Below, piece by piece: positions 51,061 to 60,567 of a stretch of DNA of 64,000 nt. Position 1 is the first letter of the stretch. Each line of letters begins with the position of its first letter. This DNA comes from Mucilaginibacter aurantiaciroseus (GTDB lineage: Bacteria > Bacteroidota > Bacteroidia > Sphingobacteriales > Sphingobacteriaceae). The translations under genes were made by a program, and so were the position numbers. The notes beneath the pieces were generated by a model. It had not been told where the DNA came from. It saw nothing but the letters and a program-made list of their open reading frames with translations, and did no database searches. The DNA is taken from the NCBI RefSeq assembly GCF_024055595.1, contig NZ_JAMXOF010000004.1, positions 1 through 64,000 on the forward strand. Reading direction: 5' to 3'.

Positions 51061-52716
51061 TTACCCCGCCAGCAATTCCCTTGCATTTTGCAGCGCGCTC
51101 TCGCCGGGATTGTCACCGCTCAGCATTTTGGCAATTTCCAATACGCGTTCGGTATCGTTAAGTTTTTTGATGCGTGTTTTGGTGACAGATTCCGAATCAT
51201 CCTTATAAACAAAGTAATGGCTTTCGCCCTTACCTGCAATTTGCGGTAGGTGGGTTATGGTAATTACCTGTAAGTTGTGCGATAGGCGTTCCATCACCTG
51301 CCCTACCTTATTGGCTACTTCGCCGCTTACGCCGGTATCTATCTCGTCAAAAATAATGGTTGGCAGCGCCGTGTATTCGGCAATGATGGATTTGATACTT
51401 AGCATCAGCCTGCTCAACTCCCCGCCCGATGCTACCTTGCTCATATCTGCCAAGGCATGCCCCTTATTCGCCGAAAACATAAAGCGGATGGCATCATTAC
51501 CATTTTTTACAAGTTCTTCCAGCGCCGTTTGATCGATATGTAACACCGAATTAGGCATCCCCATTTCGGTAAGGTTAGCCAGCACTTTATCCTGTATTAC
51601 CGGGATAGCTTTTTTACGATTGGCAGATAGCTTGGAAGCTATACCCTCCAGTTCCAGTTTATCTGTAGCAATTTGCTTTTGCAATTTCTCTACCGCTTCG
51701 TCGCCAAACACAGCCTGTTGAATCTTCTCCGACAAGTCGTTTTGGATCTCCAGCAATTCCTGATTACTATTAACCCGATGCTTTTTCTGCAGATTGAAAA
51801 GCATACTTAAACGCGTATTTATTTCTACCGTGCGGGCTTCGTTGGTAAATGTGCGCTGCTCGATATTATCCAGCTCAGCGGCAATATCTCTAAGTTCTAT
51901 CAGGGTGATTTTTAAGCGCTCGTGCAGTTCTTCTACCTCGGGGTTATATTGTTCTATAGTTGACAGCTGTTGCCCGGCTTCACGAAGCTGAATAATAGCT
52001 GATGTTTCGCCCTCGTGCATTAAATAATACGCACCACTTAAATTACGTTTAATCTCTTCAGCATTAGACAGCGTAGCCAGTTCTTTCTCCAACCCATCCT
52101 GCTCATCGGCGGCAATAGCGGCTTTTTGCAGTTCATCAAACTGAAACTGGTAATAATCAAGGTCAGCCTTGGCCTTATCATTTTGCGCTATCAGTTCATC
52201 CAACTGCTTAAGCGATTTTTTATAGGTGCGAAATTTGGTTTGATAGCCGCCTAACAGGTCGTAGTGACCAGATACCCCGTCAACAACCAGAAGTTGAAAA
52301 TCGGGGTCGTTAATTTCATAAGTGGCGTGCTGCGAATGAATATCTATCAGCTTTTCGCCAAGTTGTTTTAAGGTAGTCAGGTTAACAGGTGTATCGTTCA
52401 CAAAAGCGCGCGATTTACCATCGGCAGAAATCTCTCGGCGCAATACGGTTTCGCCGTCGTAATCCAAGTCGTTATCTTCAAAAAATGTATTGAGGTGGAA
52501 GCCCGCAATTTTGAAAGCGCCTTCTATCACACATTTTTTTTGCTGATTAAAAAAGTAACGGCTTTCTGCACGCTGGCCCAATATCAGCGATAGCGCTCCT
52601 AAAATGATTGATTTACCCGCGCCGGTCTCGCCGGTAAGGATGTTCAGCCCCTTATCAAAATTGATCTCGAGGTTGTCTATCAGCGCGTAATTTTGTATGG
52701 TTAGCCTTTGAAGCAT
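51061..52716 (-). CDS. recN: DNA repair protein RecN
   Basis: An SMC-like ATPase acting in double-strand break repair. The 551-residue product has MLQRLTIQNYALIDNLEINF at the start, Walker A TGETGAGKSIILGAL near 29-40, a central coiled coil (about 160-370), the ABC signature in SKVASGGELSRLMLSIK near 430 and Walker B PTIIFDEIDTGVSGEVA near 460. It is full length. recN usually lies next to DUF4835 in Bacteroidota; here they are separated by 46 kb. Confidence 0.94.
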   Translation of the reverse strand: MLQRLTIQNYALIDNLEINFDKGLNILTGETGAGKSIILGALSLILGQRAESRYFFNQQKKCVIEGAFKIAGFHLNTFFEDNDLDYDGETVLRREISADGKSRAFVNDTPVNLTTLKQLGEKLIDIHSQHATYEINDPDFQLLVVDGVSGHYDLLGGYQTKFRTYKKSLKQLDELIAQNDKAKADLDYYQFQFDELQKAAIAADEQDGLEKELATLSNAEEIKRNLSGAYYLMHEGETSAIIQLREAGQQLSTIEQYNPEVEELHERLKITLIELRDIAAELDNIEQRTFTNEARTVEINTRLSMLFNLQKKHRVNSNQELLEIQNDLSEKIQQAVFGDEAVEKLQKQIATDKLELEGIASKLSANRKKAIPVIQDKVLANLTEMGMPNSVLHIDQTALEELVKNGNDAIRFMFSANKGHALADMSKVASGGELSRLMLSIKSIIAEYTALPTIIFDEIDTGVSGEVANKVGQVMERLSHNLQVITITHLPQIAGKGESHYFVYKDDSESVTKTRIKKLNDTERVLEIAKMLSGDNPGESALQNARELLAG

Positions 52717-52841
52717 AAAAAAAGTATCCCCTTTTTTGAGGATACTAAATTACTAATTTTAATAGGAATTGTGTTGGTTGATTAAGTTAAGTAGTGAGTA
52801 GTTGCCAGAAATCATTTACTCAATCAACCACTCACTATATC

Positions 52842-54932
52842 TTAATTACTTTCGACAGGTTCCGGTTTCTCCGGTTTTTCCGGCTTCTCCGTTTTTTCTG
52901 GTTTCTCCGGTTTTTCTGGTTTCTCGTTGTTGTTGTCGTTATTATTATAGTTCCAGTTATATGCACTTTCAGGATGATTTTTCCTGTACTCGGCAACCTT
53001 CTTTTTAAACTCGGGCGATCTTGTGTAAGCCCTTAGTTTTTCCGATGCCTCGTGTAATAATTTTTTTTCCTTTTCAATTACGGGGCTGCCGGTAAACCTG
53101 CGCATGTTATCAACAACTTTACGCATTTCCTCCTGTTTCTGTTTGGTGTCGGTATTCTTAAATGCTTTACGCATTTCTTCGCCCGCGGCACGCATTTCAT
53201 CCTGAGATTTTTTAACATCAGGGTTATCGGTGTACGAGCGCATCTGTTGGCCCAACTCCTTCATTTTTTCCTGTTGTTGCGTTACATCCGCAGGGATGTT
53301 CTTTTTCAACTCTACCTGGTATTGGCGATAGTTCTCATCATTTTTACTATCATCGCGGCTAAAAACTCCGTTAAGGGGCACACCATATTTTTGTGCAATT
53401 TTGGTATTCATTTCCTTAAACTCTTTCGACTCGTAATACTTGCTCATCACATCACCCGCAGCCGACATTTGTTTGCTTAACTCGTCAATTTTACCACTGC
53501 GGCTACCCCATTGTTTATCAAATTCGGCGGCAGCATTTTCCTGTGCAGCTGTAGCTTGTTTAACCCTTTCGCTATTGTAAAATACATCAACATCTTTACC
53601 CAGCTTTTCCATTTTTTCGCTTTGGGCTTTAAATGCAGGGCTGTCATAATATTTTCCAATCGCATCGCCATGCCGCTCAACATCTTTGCTTAAACGCTCC
53701 AGTTTCGGGTCGTTTATACCATTGTTGTAAATACCACCGTAGTTAACACGCACGTTGTGATCTACGTTTGATTTGGCACTGAACTTAGCTTCGGCTTTCC
53801 CCTTTTTGGTTGCATCTTTAGTAGTCTTTGCCTCGAATTTAACCGCTTTTTTTGCGGGGATGGTATCGGCCAATATATTCTTTATCGCTTCGGGGGTTAT
53901 CTTTTTTACTGATATTTTACCTTGCGCAATTTCGGGGTTTAGCAACGCTAAGCTGCCAACACTTAAGGTTAATATAAGCATGGCCATTAATGCTGGCCGC
54001 AAGCTTGAGGTTTGTTTTTTTGTTTTCATGATTCTTTCGATACGGTTTAATAAATGATACTTTTTGCCGGTTACAGCCAGCGCTAACTGCAACTCGTTTT
54101 GGCGGTTTTGCTCCAGTTTGAATAGAGCTTTGGCATAAATAACAGGGTTTTGCGTAGCGTCTACAACCATGTCGTCGCAGCTGTTTTCGCGTTCTTCGCC
54201 TATTATTTTATTGATAAGTAACACGCACGGATTAAAGAATAACAACGTGGTTACAACTTGCTGCAGCAGATTAATAAGGTAGTCGTTACGTTTAATATGA
54301 GCCAGTTCGTGCATCAATATGGCTTCAATTTCTTCGGACCCAAGGTAGGTTGACAGGGTAAAAGGCAACAAGATGACCGGTTTAAAGTAGCCTACTATGC
54401 AAGGCACATCAACCATCTGGCTAAAGCCAACTTTTACCGTTTGGGTTATATTTAGTTTTTTAGCTAAGGCGCTTATTTGCTGCTGCAATTGCACGCCAAG
54501 GCTCATAGCACGTTTAATGGTTTGGATCTTGCGATGTGCCAATATCACCCTTGCCATATTCAATAGCAAGCCAAAAACGTATATGGCGGTTACATAAGGC
54601 AGGTAGCGTTCTACACTGTAATAGTACCTGATGCCCTGGTTAGCAAACTGCTGGATGTTTTGCGGGAAACCTGCCAATAGCACCATATTTTTAAAATTGG
54701 CGGGTTTGGCCAGCCAGTCGTAATGTTGTATCTCGGTAATTAGCGTGTAGGCAAACCAACCTGTAATAGCCAGCAGACTACTTACTGCAAACAAATATTT
54801 TTTTGACGATGAAAGCCCGGTTGCCAACAACAAAATCACCCTTAACAGGAAATAAATAAGCAGCCCCTGCCATAATGAGTGGATGATGGTGATCCCCAAA
54901 ACCTGGCTGATGTTGTACAGTATGTTTTCCAT
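52842..54932 (-). CDS. M56 (BlaR1-like) metallopeptidase with helical repeat ectodomain
   Basis: A 696-residue membrane protease of the BlaR1/MecR1 type that would cut its partner repressor. There are four N-terminal membrane segments, a zinc motif HELAH at 208-212, an EEREN Glu near 248 and a further helix at about 312-331. From 335 on there is no penicillin-binding sensor. Instead it has a charged helical region with six or seven degenerate repeats built on Y-x-(D/E)-S-P-x-F-K (near 429, 452, 500, 567, 613, 636), then N-rich sequence and a P-E-K repeat tail (670-691). The signal it senses is unlikely to be a beta-lactam. Confidence 0.87.
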   Translation of the reverse strand: MENILYNISQVLGITIIHSLWQGLLIYFLLRVILLLATGLSSSKKYLFAVSSLLAITGWFAYTLITEIQHYDWLAKPANFKNMVLLAGFPQNIQQFANQGIRYYYSVERYLPYVTAIYVFGLLLNMARVILAHRKIQTIKRAMSLGVQLQQQISALAKKLNITQTVKVGFSQMVDVPCIVGYFKPVILLPFTLSTYLGSEEIEAILMHELAHIKRNDYLINLLQQVVTTLLFFNPCVLLINKIIGEERENSCDDMVVDATQNPVIYAKALFKLEQNRQNELQLALAVTGKKYHLLNRIERIMKTKKQTSSLRPALMAMLILTLSVGSLALLNPEIAQGKISVKKITPEAIKNILADTIPAKKAVKFEAKTTKDATKKGKAEAKFSAKSNVDHNVRVNYGGIYNNGINDPKLERLSKDVERHGDAIGKYYDSPAFKAQSEKMEKLGKDVDVFYNSERVKQATAAQENAAAEFDKQWGSRSGKIDELSKQMSAAGDVMSKYYESKEFKEMNTKIAQKYGVPLNGVFSRDDSKNDENYRQYQVELKKNIPADVTQQQEKMKELGQQMRSYTDNPDVKKSQDEMRAAGEEMRKAFKNTDTKQKQEEMRKVVDNMRRFTGSPVIEKEKKLLHEASEKLRAYTRSPEFKKKVAEYRKNHPESAYNWNYNNNDNNNEKPEKPEKPEKTEKPEKPEKPEPVESN

Positions 54933-55002
54933 AATGTCAAAAAATCTAAATACTAAACTCTAAATTTTAATGAGGCAAATCCTAATCACTAACCTCCAAA
55001 CT

Positions 55003-55377
55003 CTAATCTCTTTTCTCAAACTGATCTAAAAAGTTCTTTATCGCGTCAATCTCATCTTTTGAGGCGCGGTGCTGGCCAAGGGCCTGTATCACCAAATCGG
55101 ATGTAGACCCTTTAAAAACCGTTGATATAATTTTATCCAAAGCGCCCTGCTGTGCCTGTTCGCGGCTGATAAGCGCTTTATACAAGTGCGTTTTCGCTGC
55201 CGTATCGCGTTCTACCAAACCTTTTTCGTGCATTATCTGCATTAGTTTTAGAGTTGTGGTGTAGCCTGCATCTTTGCTTTTTGTCAATTCTTCGTGCACA
55301 TCGCGTACGCTGCATTGACCCCTTTTCCAAATCACTTGTAATATTTCCAGCTCGCTTTCTGTCGGTTTCAGATTCAT
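55003..55377 (-). CDS. BlaI/MecI/CopY family repressor
   Basis: A 124-residue winged-helix repressor. It reads PTESELEILQVIWKRGQCSVRDVHEEL at about residues 5-31, then GYTTTLKLMQIMHEKGLVERD near 38-58, the MecI/BlaI DNA-binding pattern, with a C-terminal dimer helix. It lies 70 bases upstream of the M56 gene on the same strand, so they form a signalling pair: the protease would cleave this repressor. A symmetrical operator lies just upstream. Confidence 0.92.
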   Translation of the reverse strand: MNLKPTESELEILQVIWKRGQCSVRDVHEELTKSKDAGYTTTLKLMQIMHEKGLVERDTAAKTHLYKALISREQAQQGALDKIISTVFKGSTSDLVIQALGQHRASKDEIDAIKNFLDQFEKRD

Positions 55378-55390
55378 TGTTATAAAGTTA

Positions 55391-55430
55391 TACGAATTTC
55401 TTCGTACAAATATGTACGATAGTTTTCGTA
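55391..55430. promoter_or_regulatory. Nested dyad operator upstream of the BlaI-type gene
   Basis: An inner palindrome TCGTACA-AATA-TGTACGA (55402-55419) contains the TACA/TGTA core of BlaI operators. An outer pair TACGAA (55391-55396) and TTCGTA (55425-55430) has exactly the same centre, giving a 40-base symmetrical site. It lies 14 bases before the repressor's ATG, consistent with autorepression. Confidence 0.72.
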
Positions 55431-55560
55431 TATCAAAATATTATTTAAATAATATTTTTTTCGCGTTTAATTAATAGACGTGGAGGGATTTAAAACGTTA
55501 CATTTTAGTCATAAAAACGTACTTAAACCGCCAATATTCGCCTCCTTAAATTTTGAGGCT

Positions 55561-55568
55561 TATATTTG
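55561..55568 (+). promoter_or_regulatory. -7 promoter element of the MBL hydrolase gene
   Basis: TATATTTG (TAnnTTTG) lies 16 bases before the ATG at 55585. It shows that the longer in-frame start at 55480 is not used. Confidence 0.6.
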
Positions 55569-55584
55569 CACAAACTCTACGCTA

Positions 55585-56355
55585 ATGGAAATTTTTGCTT
55601 TGGGCGAGGGCTCATATTCGGTTGATACCAGTAAGAAGTTTATCCCCTTTAACCCCGAAACCGATAACAAACGCGATCGCCCGGGCTCCCTCTTCATCCA
55701 CGTAAATCCCTTCCTCATCAAAACTACCAACGACCTAATCCTATTAGATGCCGGCCTTGGTTATAAAGATACCCGCGACGAACTACTGCTTCACCAGCAC
55801 ATCCGCAACGCAGGGTTCGACCCTGAAGATGTAACGCTGGTGCTAATGTCGCATTTACATTATGACCATTCCGGTGGTTTAGTTGTAGAACGCAATGGAC
55901 AACTGGAACCGAGCTTTCCGCAGGCAACTCACGTGATCCAAAAAGATGAATTTGAGTTTGGCATAAGTGGTAAATCAAGCTCATACCATGTCGAGATCTT
56001 CGAAGCTTTGCAAAACAGTGCTAAAGTAGATTTTGTAGAAGGCAGCGGCGAGTATAAGCCGGGCATCAATTATGAACTATCCGGCGGACACAGTAAGTTT
56101 CACCAGGTATTTTGGATAAATATAGAAAATAAGAAAGTATTTTTTGGTGGCGATGAATTGCCGGAACCCGAGCAACTGATCAGGAAGTTTGTAGCGAAGT
56201 ATGATTACGATGGGCACCGCGCGGCAGAGTTACGCATCCAATACGGTAAAAAGGCGGCGGCAGAAGGCGATATATGCTTGTTTTACCACGCAAGGGCAAC
56301 AGCCATTGGCACGGTTAAATATGAGAATGAAACTTTTACGATTATCCAGGCTTAG
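55585..56355 (+). CDS. MBL fold metallo-hydrolase
   Basis: A 256-residue metallo-beta-lactamase fold protein from MEIFALGEGSYSVD. The metal motif is MSHLHYDHSGGL near residue 93 (HxHxDH), with ELSGGHSKFHQVF near 168 and a later GGDELPEPEQL and FYHARATAIG supplying further ligands. It resembles general MBL hydrolases rather than true beta-lactamases. The last four bases overlap the end of the convergent response regulator gene. It is divergent from the BlaI-type repressor, but the operator is over 150 bases from its promoter. Confidence 0.85.
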   Translation: MEIFALGEGSYSVDTSKKFIPFNPETDNKRDRPGSLFIHVNPFLIKTTNDLILLDAGLGYKDTRDELLLHQHIRNAGFDPEDVTLVLMSHLHYDHSGGLVVERNGQLEPSFPQATHVIQKDEFEFGISGKSSSYHVEIFEALQNSAKVDFVEGSGEYKPGINYELSGGHSKFHQVFWINIENKKVFFGGDELPEPEQLIRKFVAKYDYDGHRAAELRIQYGKKAAAEGDICLFYHARATAIGTVKYENETFTIIQA

Positions 56356-56771
56356 TTTGACAATACGCCGAATAGCTCTTTAATTTTTTCTACATTAAGC
56401 GGTTTCGAGATAAAATCCTTAACCAGCGGGTAAGAACGCGCTTTGTTAATATCATTACTAAACACCGAAGAAGAGATAATATAGATCTTGCTTTTACCTA
56501 ACGGGTCGAGATTTAAGCGTTTGTACTCATCCAAAAACTCCCAGCCATTCATAATAGGCATGTTTATATCCAACAGGATATAATCTGGCAGTTTAGCAGG
56601 GTCTTTTTGTTGAATTTCAGTTAGTTTATCTATCGCGTATTTACCATTAAGGCAAGCCATAATATCTGTATTGGTCAAAGCCTTTTTTATCAATTTTATA
56701 GAGATAAAGTTATTTATTTCGTCATCATCAACCAATAAAACACTTACTGTTTTGTCACTATTAGGGCTCAT
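56352..56771 (-). CDS. Single-domain response regulator
   Basis: A 139-residue receiver domain with no output domain. The acidic pocket is in VLLVDDDEIN (Asp15-17), the phosphoacceptor is Asp68 in YILLDINMPIMNGWEFL, the Ser is in IYIISSSVFSND and the Lys in VKDFISKPLN. I use the ATG at 56769-56771 (MSPNSDKTVSVLLV); 29 upstream in-frame codons are not part of the domain. No histidine kinase is nearby, so it is an orphan CheY-like protein. Confidence 0.88.
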   Translation of the reverse strand: MSPNSDKTVSVLLVDDDEINNFISIKLIKKALTNTDIMACLNGKYAIDKLTEIQQKDPAKLPDYILLDINMPIMNGWEFLDEYKRLNLDPLGKSKIYIISSSVFSNDINKARSYPLVKDFISKPLNVEKIKELFGVLSN

Positions 56772-56998
56772 ATATTCTTTTATACGGAAATGCAAATTAA
56801 AAGGTTGTATTCCTTTAGGTTGTAACGTTACAAATCTTACTATGTTATCGTAACACAACTGTTAAAAAAACATTTAACTTCTTTTTGCAGGGTTTTACTA
56901 ATACTTTAAACGCGCTGTAAAGGTATTTGTACAGACATACGTAAATGATGTGTAAGCGGATTGTTACAAACAGCGAGTGTGCGGATAAGCAGATGCTT

Positions 56999-57422
56999 CT
57001 ATCCTGCTACTGGAGAATTTTCTTCCCACCATCGTTTCGCTTCGGGCCAAAGGGTAATGATCTCTTTTGCTTTTTTCTTATAAATATTAAAAAAAAAGCA
57101 AATCGTTATTAAAATCAAACCAGTAATCCATTTTATGTTTAATACTGCCAATTCTAAATCGCCTGCCTTCATAGTGTACCCGGCATTTTGAAGGCTCGAT
57201 TTTATTTCCCCCAACAGTCGAGCCGCCAACTGGGCAATTTGCTACCTCCACTACAAATTTTGATGAATACAGGCTAAATTGAAATGTCAACAAATTGACC
57301 TTATCTTCTTTAATACGTGTAAAATGAGGATAAGACCCTTTAAAGCCTTCTGTTCTTAAAAAGGGAATTACAATGTCCTTAATGGCTTCATCCATTAAGG
57401 TCCTTCTTTCCTTACCAGTCAT
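56999..57422 (-). pseudogene. DUF4304-type gene broken at a T9 tract
   Basis: The first part (MTGKERRTLMDEAIKDIV, then FKGSYPHFTRIKEDKVNLLTFQ and KVHY-like CRVHYEGRRFRIG) has the DUF4304 pattern and stops at 57087-57089. A run of nine T precedes the stop; with eight T the frame continues as LFFNIYKKKAKEIITLWPEAKRWWEEN to 56999, a natural DUF4304 ending. So the gene is split by one base. Either the gene is inactive, it slips in translation or transcription, or the run was miscalled. Confidence 0.68.
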
Positions 57423-57452
57423 TTAACATAATTTTGCTTCCAATCTCTTCCA

Positions 57453-57481
57453 TAAAAAAGGCCCCTTTAAAAGGAGCCTCA
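57453..57481 (-). terminator. Terminator of gcvP
   Basis: On the minus strand GGCTCCTTTT and AAAGGGGCC form a stem followed by TTTTTTA. It lies 54 bases after the gcvP stop. The bases between (CATCTGCACATCTGCATAT and relatives) are a short CATCTGCA direct repeat. Confidence 0.8.
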
Positions 57482-57534
57482 ATTTAATCATTTTATCTGC
57501 ACATCTGCATATCCACGCATCTGCACATCTATAA

Positions 57535-60444
57535 TCACGTTCCGTATTCAGGCGTGGTTACTTCAGTTTCTTCAAACTCATAATCGCTCAAAGGCGGGCA
57601 TGAGCATATTAACGTCCTGTCGCCATACGTATCATTTACACGGCCAACCGATGGCCAGAATTTAAATTGCGCCACATAAGGTAGTGGATAAGCCGCTTTT
57701 TGGCGGGTGTATGGATGCTCCCATTCGTTGCAGGTAATTACAGCAGCGGTATGTGGCGCGTTTTTCAACGGATTATTTAATTTATCAGAAACTCCTTTTT
57801 CTACATCTTCAATTTCACCACGGATAGAGATCATGGCATCGCAGAAACGGTCAAGCTCGTGCTTAGGTTCAGATTCTGTCGGCTCTATCATTACCGTACC
57901 CGCAACCGGGAACGATACTGTTGGCGCGTGGAAACCGTAGTCCATCAAACGTTTCGCGATATCAACAACCTCAACACCATACGTTTTAAACGAGCGGCAA
58001 TCCAGGATCATCTCATGTGCGCAACGGCCTTTGGTACCGGTGTACAACACGCTGTAATGACCTTTTAAGCGGGTTTTAATATAGTTAGCATTCAGGATAG
58101 CGTAACGGGTAGCATTGGTTAAACCGTCGCCACCCATCATAGCGATGTATGCGTGCGATATGATCAGGATAGATGCAGAACCCCAGGGCGCGGCAGATAC
58201 CGCGTGGATGGCTTTGCCATTATCAATATCAACAACCGCGTGGCCTGGTAAGTAGGGCACTAAGTGCTTGGCTACACCAATTGGGCCCATGCCCGGGCCA
58301 CCGCCACCGTGTGGGATGCAGAAGGTTTTGTGTAAATTCAAGTGACAAACATCAGCACCAATATTAGCCGGACTTGTTAGGCCTACCTGGGCGTTCATGT
58401 TGGCGCCATCCATATAAACCTGGCCACCATTTTGGTGAATGGTCTCACAGATCTCGATGATTCTTTCCTCGAACACCCCGTGGGTAGATGGATAAGTTAC
58501 CATTAAGCACGACAGCTCATTTTTGTATTGCTCGGCTTTGGCTTTCATATCGGCAACATCGATGTTCCCGTTGTCATCACATTTTACCACAACAACTTTC
58601 ATCCCGGCCATAGCTGCAGATGCAGGGTTGGTACCGTGTGCCGATGAAGGAATTAAAGCGATGTTACGGTGGCTATCGCCCCTATCGTTATGATAAGCGC
58701 GGATCACCATTAAACCTGTGTACTCGCCTTGCGCGCCTGCGTTTGGCTGTAAGCTCATGGCTGCAAAGCCGGTAATTTCGCTTAACCAGCGGTTCAGCTC
58801 ATCAAATAATTGCATGTAACCACCAGTTTGATCAGTTGGCGCAAAGGGGTGCATTTTGCTGAACTCTGCCCAGGTAACGGGTACCATTTCGGTAGTAGCG
58901 TTCAGTTTCATGGTACATGAGCCTAATGCGATCATCGAGTGGCAAAGCGAAAGATCTTTTGCTTCTAACGATTTGATGTAACGCAGCATCTCATGCTCTG
59001 AGTGGTGCGAATTAAACAAACCGTGGGTTAAGTATGCCGAAGTACGTTGCAGTTCGGTTGGGATAACACCTTCAACGTTTTTCTTAAGCGTTTCGTAGTT
59101 AGAATCAGCAAAGTTTTTGCCTTTAACCTTGGCGAAGAAACGTATGATGGTTTTGATATCTTCCGGCGAAGTAGTTTCATCTATAGCAATGGTAGCTACC
59201 GTGCCTTTATAATTCAGGTTAAGTTCGTTATTTAATGCCTCAGATTTTACCGGACCGGCCAATGCGCCAAGCTCAACTTTAAGGGTATCAAAATAAGTAT
59301 CGTTCAGTTGCTCGTAACCAAGTTCGGTTAACGAGTTGGCAAGCAATACGGTTAAACCGTGGATGCGTTGGGCAATTAATTTTAAGCCTTGCGGGCCATG
59401 ATACACAGCATACATACCGGCCATTATAGCCAGCAACGCCTGCGCGGTACAAATATTTGAGGTCGCCTTATCCCTTCGGATGTGCTGCTCGCGGGTTTGC
59501 AGTGCCATACGTAAAGCATAATTACCTGCGGCATCAATGGTTACACCAATGATACGGCCGGGGATAGAGCGTTTATATTCGTCTTTAGTTGCAAAAAACG
59601 CGGCGTGCGGGCCACCAAAACCCATGGGTACACCAAAACGTTGGGTGCTGCCAACAACAATATCTGCCCCCCATTCACCCGGAGGGGTTAACAGTATAAG
59701 GCTCATAATATCGGCTACAACTGTTAGCTTAATATTTTTTGCGTGTAGGGCATTAGCGAAATCGGTATAGTTGTAAACCGCGCCGTTGCCTGCCGGGTAT
59801 TGTACCATGGCGCCAAACATGTCGTCGGTTAGCTCGGTGGTGGCGTGGTTGCCAATTTGCAATTTAATGCCGGAAGGTTCGCTACGGGTTTTTAAAATAT
59901 CGATAGTTTGCGGGAATACCTCTTCGCTCACAAAGAAAACATTTGCGGCAGTATTCTTACGCAGGCTGTATTGCATAAACATTGCTTCGGCAGCGGCGGT
60001 ACCTTCGTCCAGTAGCGATGCGTTGGCAATTTCCATTCCGGTTAAATCAACAACCATGGTTTGGAAATTTAACAAAGCCTGTAAACGGCCCTGTGCAATC
60101 TCTGCCTGGTAAGGGGTGTATTGGGTATACCATCCGGGGTTTTCGAGGATGTTACGCTGAATAACACCCGGTACAATTACATCATAATAACCCTGGCCAA
60201 TGTACGATTTAAACACCTTGTTTTTTGAAGCTGTTTGCTTAAGCGTATTCAGGTAATCGAACTCGCTTTTGGCAAGGGGCAGGTTCAGCGGGTTTTTTAA
60301 CCTTATTTTTGCCGGTACGGTTTCGTCTATCAGTTCATCAAGCGAATTTACGCCGATAGTTTTTAGCATTTTATCGGTATCTGCCTGGTTTGGCGCTATG
60401 TGCCTTTGCTGGAATTTTTCCTGGTAATCTATGTTCAGCTTCAT
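57535..60444 (-). CDS. gcvP: Glycine dehydrogenase (P protein of the glycine cleavage system)
   Basis: The PLP-dependent decarboxylase of glycine cleavage. The 969-residue single-chain form has the N-terminal [42 protein letters not shown] near 130, and in the C-terminal half the PLP lysine in [20 protein letters not shown] near 715. It ends with [20 protein letters not shown]. It is full length. A good promoter (60472-60502) lies upstream. gcvT and gcvH are not in the window. Confidence 0.96.
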   Translation of the reverse strand: MKLNIDYQEKFQQRHIAPNQADTDKMLKTIGVNSLDELIDETVPAKIRLKNPLNLPLAKSEFDYLNTLKQTASKNKVFKSYIGQGYYDVIVPGVIQRNILENPGWYTQYTPYQAEIAQGRLQALLNFQTMVVDLTGMEIANASLLDEGTAAAEAMFMQYSLRKNTAANVFFVSEEVFPQTIDILKTRSEPSGIKLQIGNHATTELTDDMFGAMVQYPAGNGAVYNYTDFANALHAKNIKLTVVADIMSLILLTPPGEWGADIVVGSTQRFGVPMGFGGPHAAFFATKDEYKRSIPGRIIGVTIDAAGNYALRMALQTREQHIRRDKATSNICTAQALLAIMAGMYAVYHGPQGLKLIAQRIHGLTVLLANSLTELGYEQLNDTYFDTLKVELGALAGPVKSEALNNELNLNYKGTVATIAIDETTSPEDIKTIIRFFAKVKGKNFADSNYETLKKNVEGVIPTELQRTSAYLTHGLFNSHHSEHEMLRYIKSLEAKDLSLCHSMIALGSCTMKLNATTEMVPVTWAEFSKMHPFAPTDQTGGYMQLFDELNRWLSEITGFAAMSLQPNAGAQGEYTGLMVIRAYHNDRGDSHRNIALIPSSAHGTNPASAAMAGMKVVVVKCDDNGNIDVADMKAKAEQYKNELSCLMVTYPSTHGVFEERIIEICETIHQNGGQVYMDGANMNAQVGLTSPANIGADVCHLNLHKTFCIPHGGGGPGMGPIGVAKHLVPYLPGHAVVDIDNGKAIHAVSAAPWGSASILIISHAYIAMMGGDGLTNATRYAILNANYIKTRLKGHYSVLYTGTKGRCAHEMILDCRSFKTYGVEVVDIAKRLMDYGFHAPTVSFPVAGTVMIEPTESEPKHELDRFCDAMISIRGEIEDVEKGVSDKLNNPLKNAPHTAAVITCNEWEHPYTRQKAAYPLPYVAQFKFWPSVGRVNDTYGDRTLICSCPPLSDYEFEETEVTTPEYGT

Positions 60445-60471
60445 TGAAATGGGTATCCCTTAAATTTAGTG

Positions 60472-60502
60472 CAAAGGTACAATTTAGCCGCTGAATAACA
60501 AT
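60472..60502 (-). promoter_or_regulatory. Promoter of gcvP
   Basis: On the minus strand ATTG (60499-60502), 19 bases, then TACCTTTG (60472-60479) fits the Bacteroidota consensus with one mismatch. The ATG follows 27 bases later. Confidence 0.7.
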
Positions 60503-60567
60503 CGGGTAATAAGATTTGACATTGGTTTTACAAGGAAATTTTTTACCTTTATGTTACCGAAAATCTT

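Noticed and set aside
52794..53036. 80-codon plus-strand frame rich in Phe/Leu/Arg that looks like a membrane peptide
   Set aside because: It is the antisense of the P-E-K tail of the M56 protein and has no signal for expression.
55480..55584. Upstream start of the MBL hydrolase
   Set aside because: A TATATTTG promoter element lies within this stretch, just before the ATG at 55585, and the family begins near MEIFALG.
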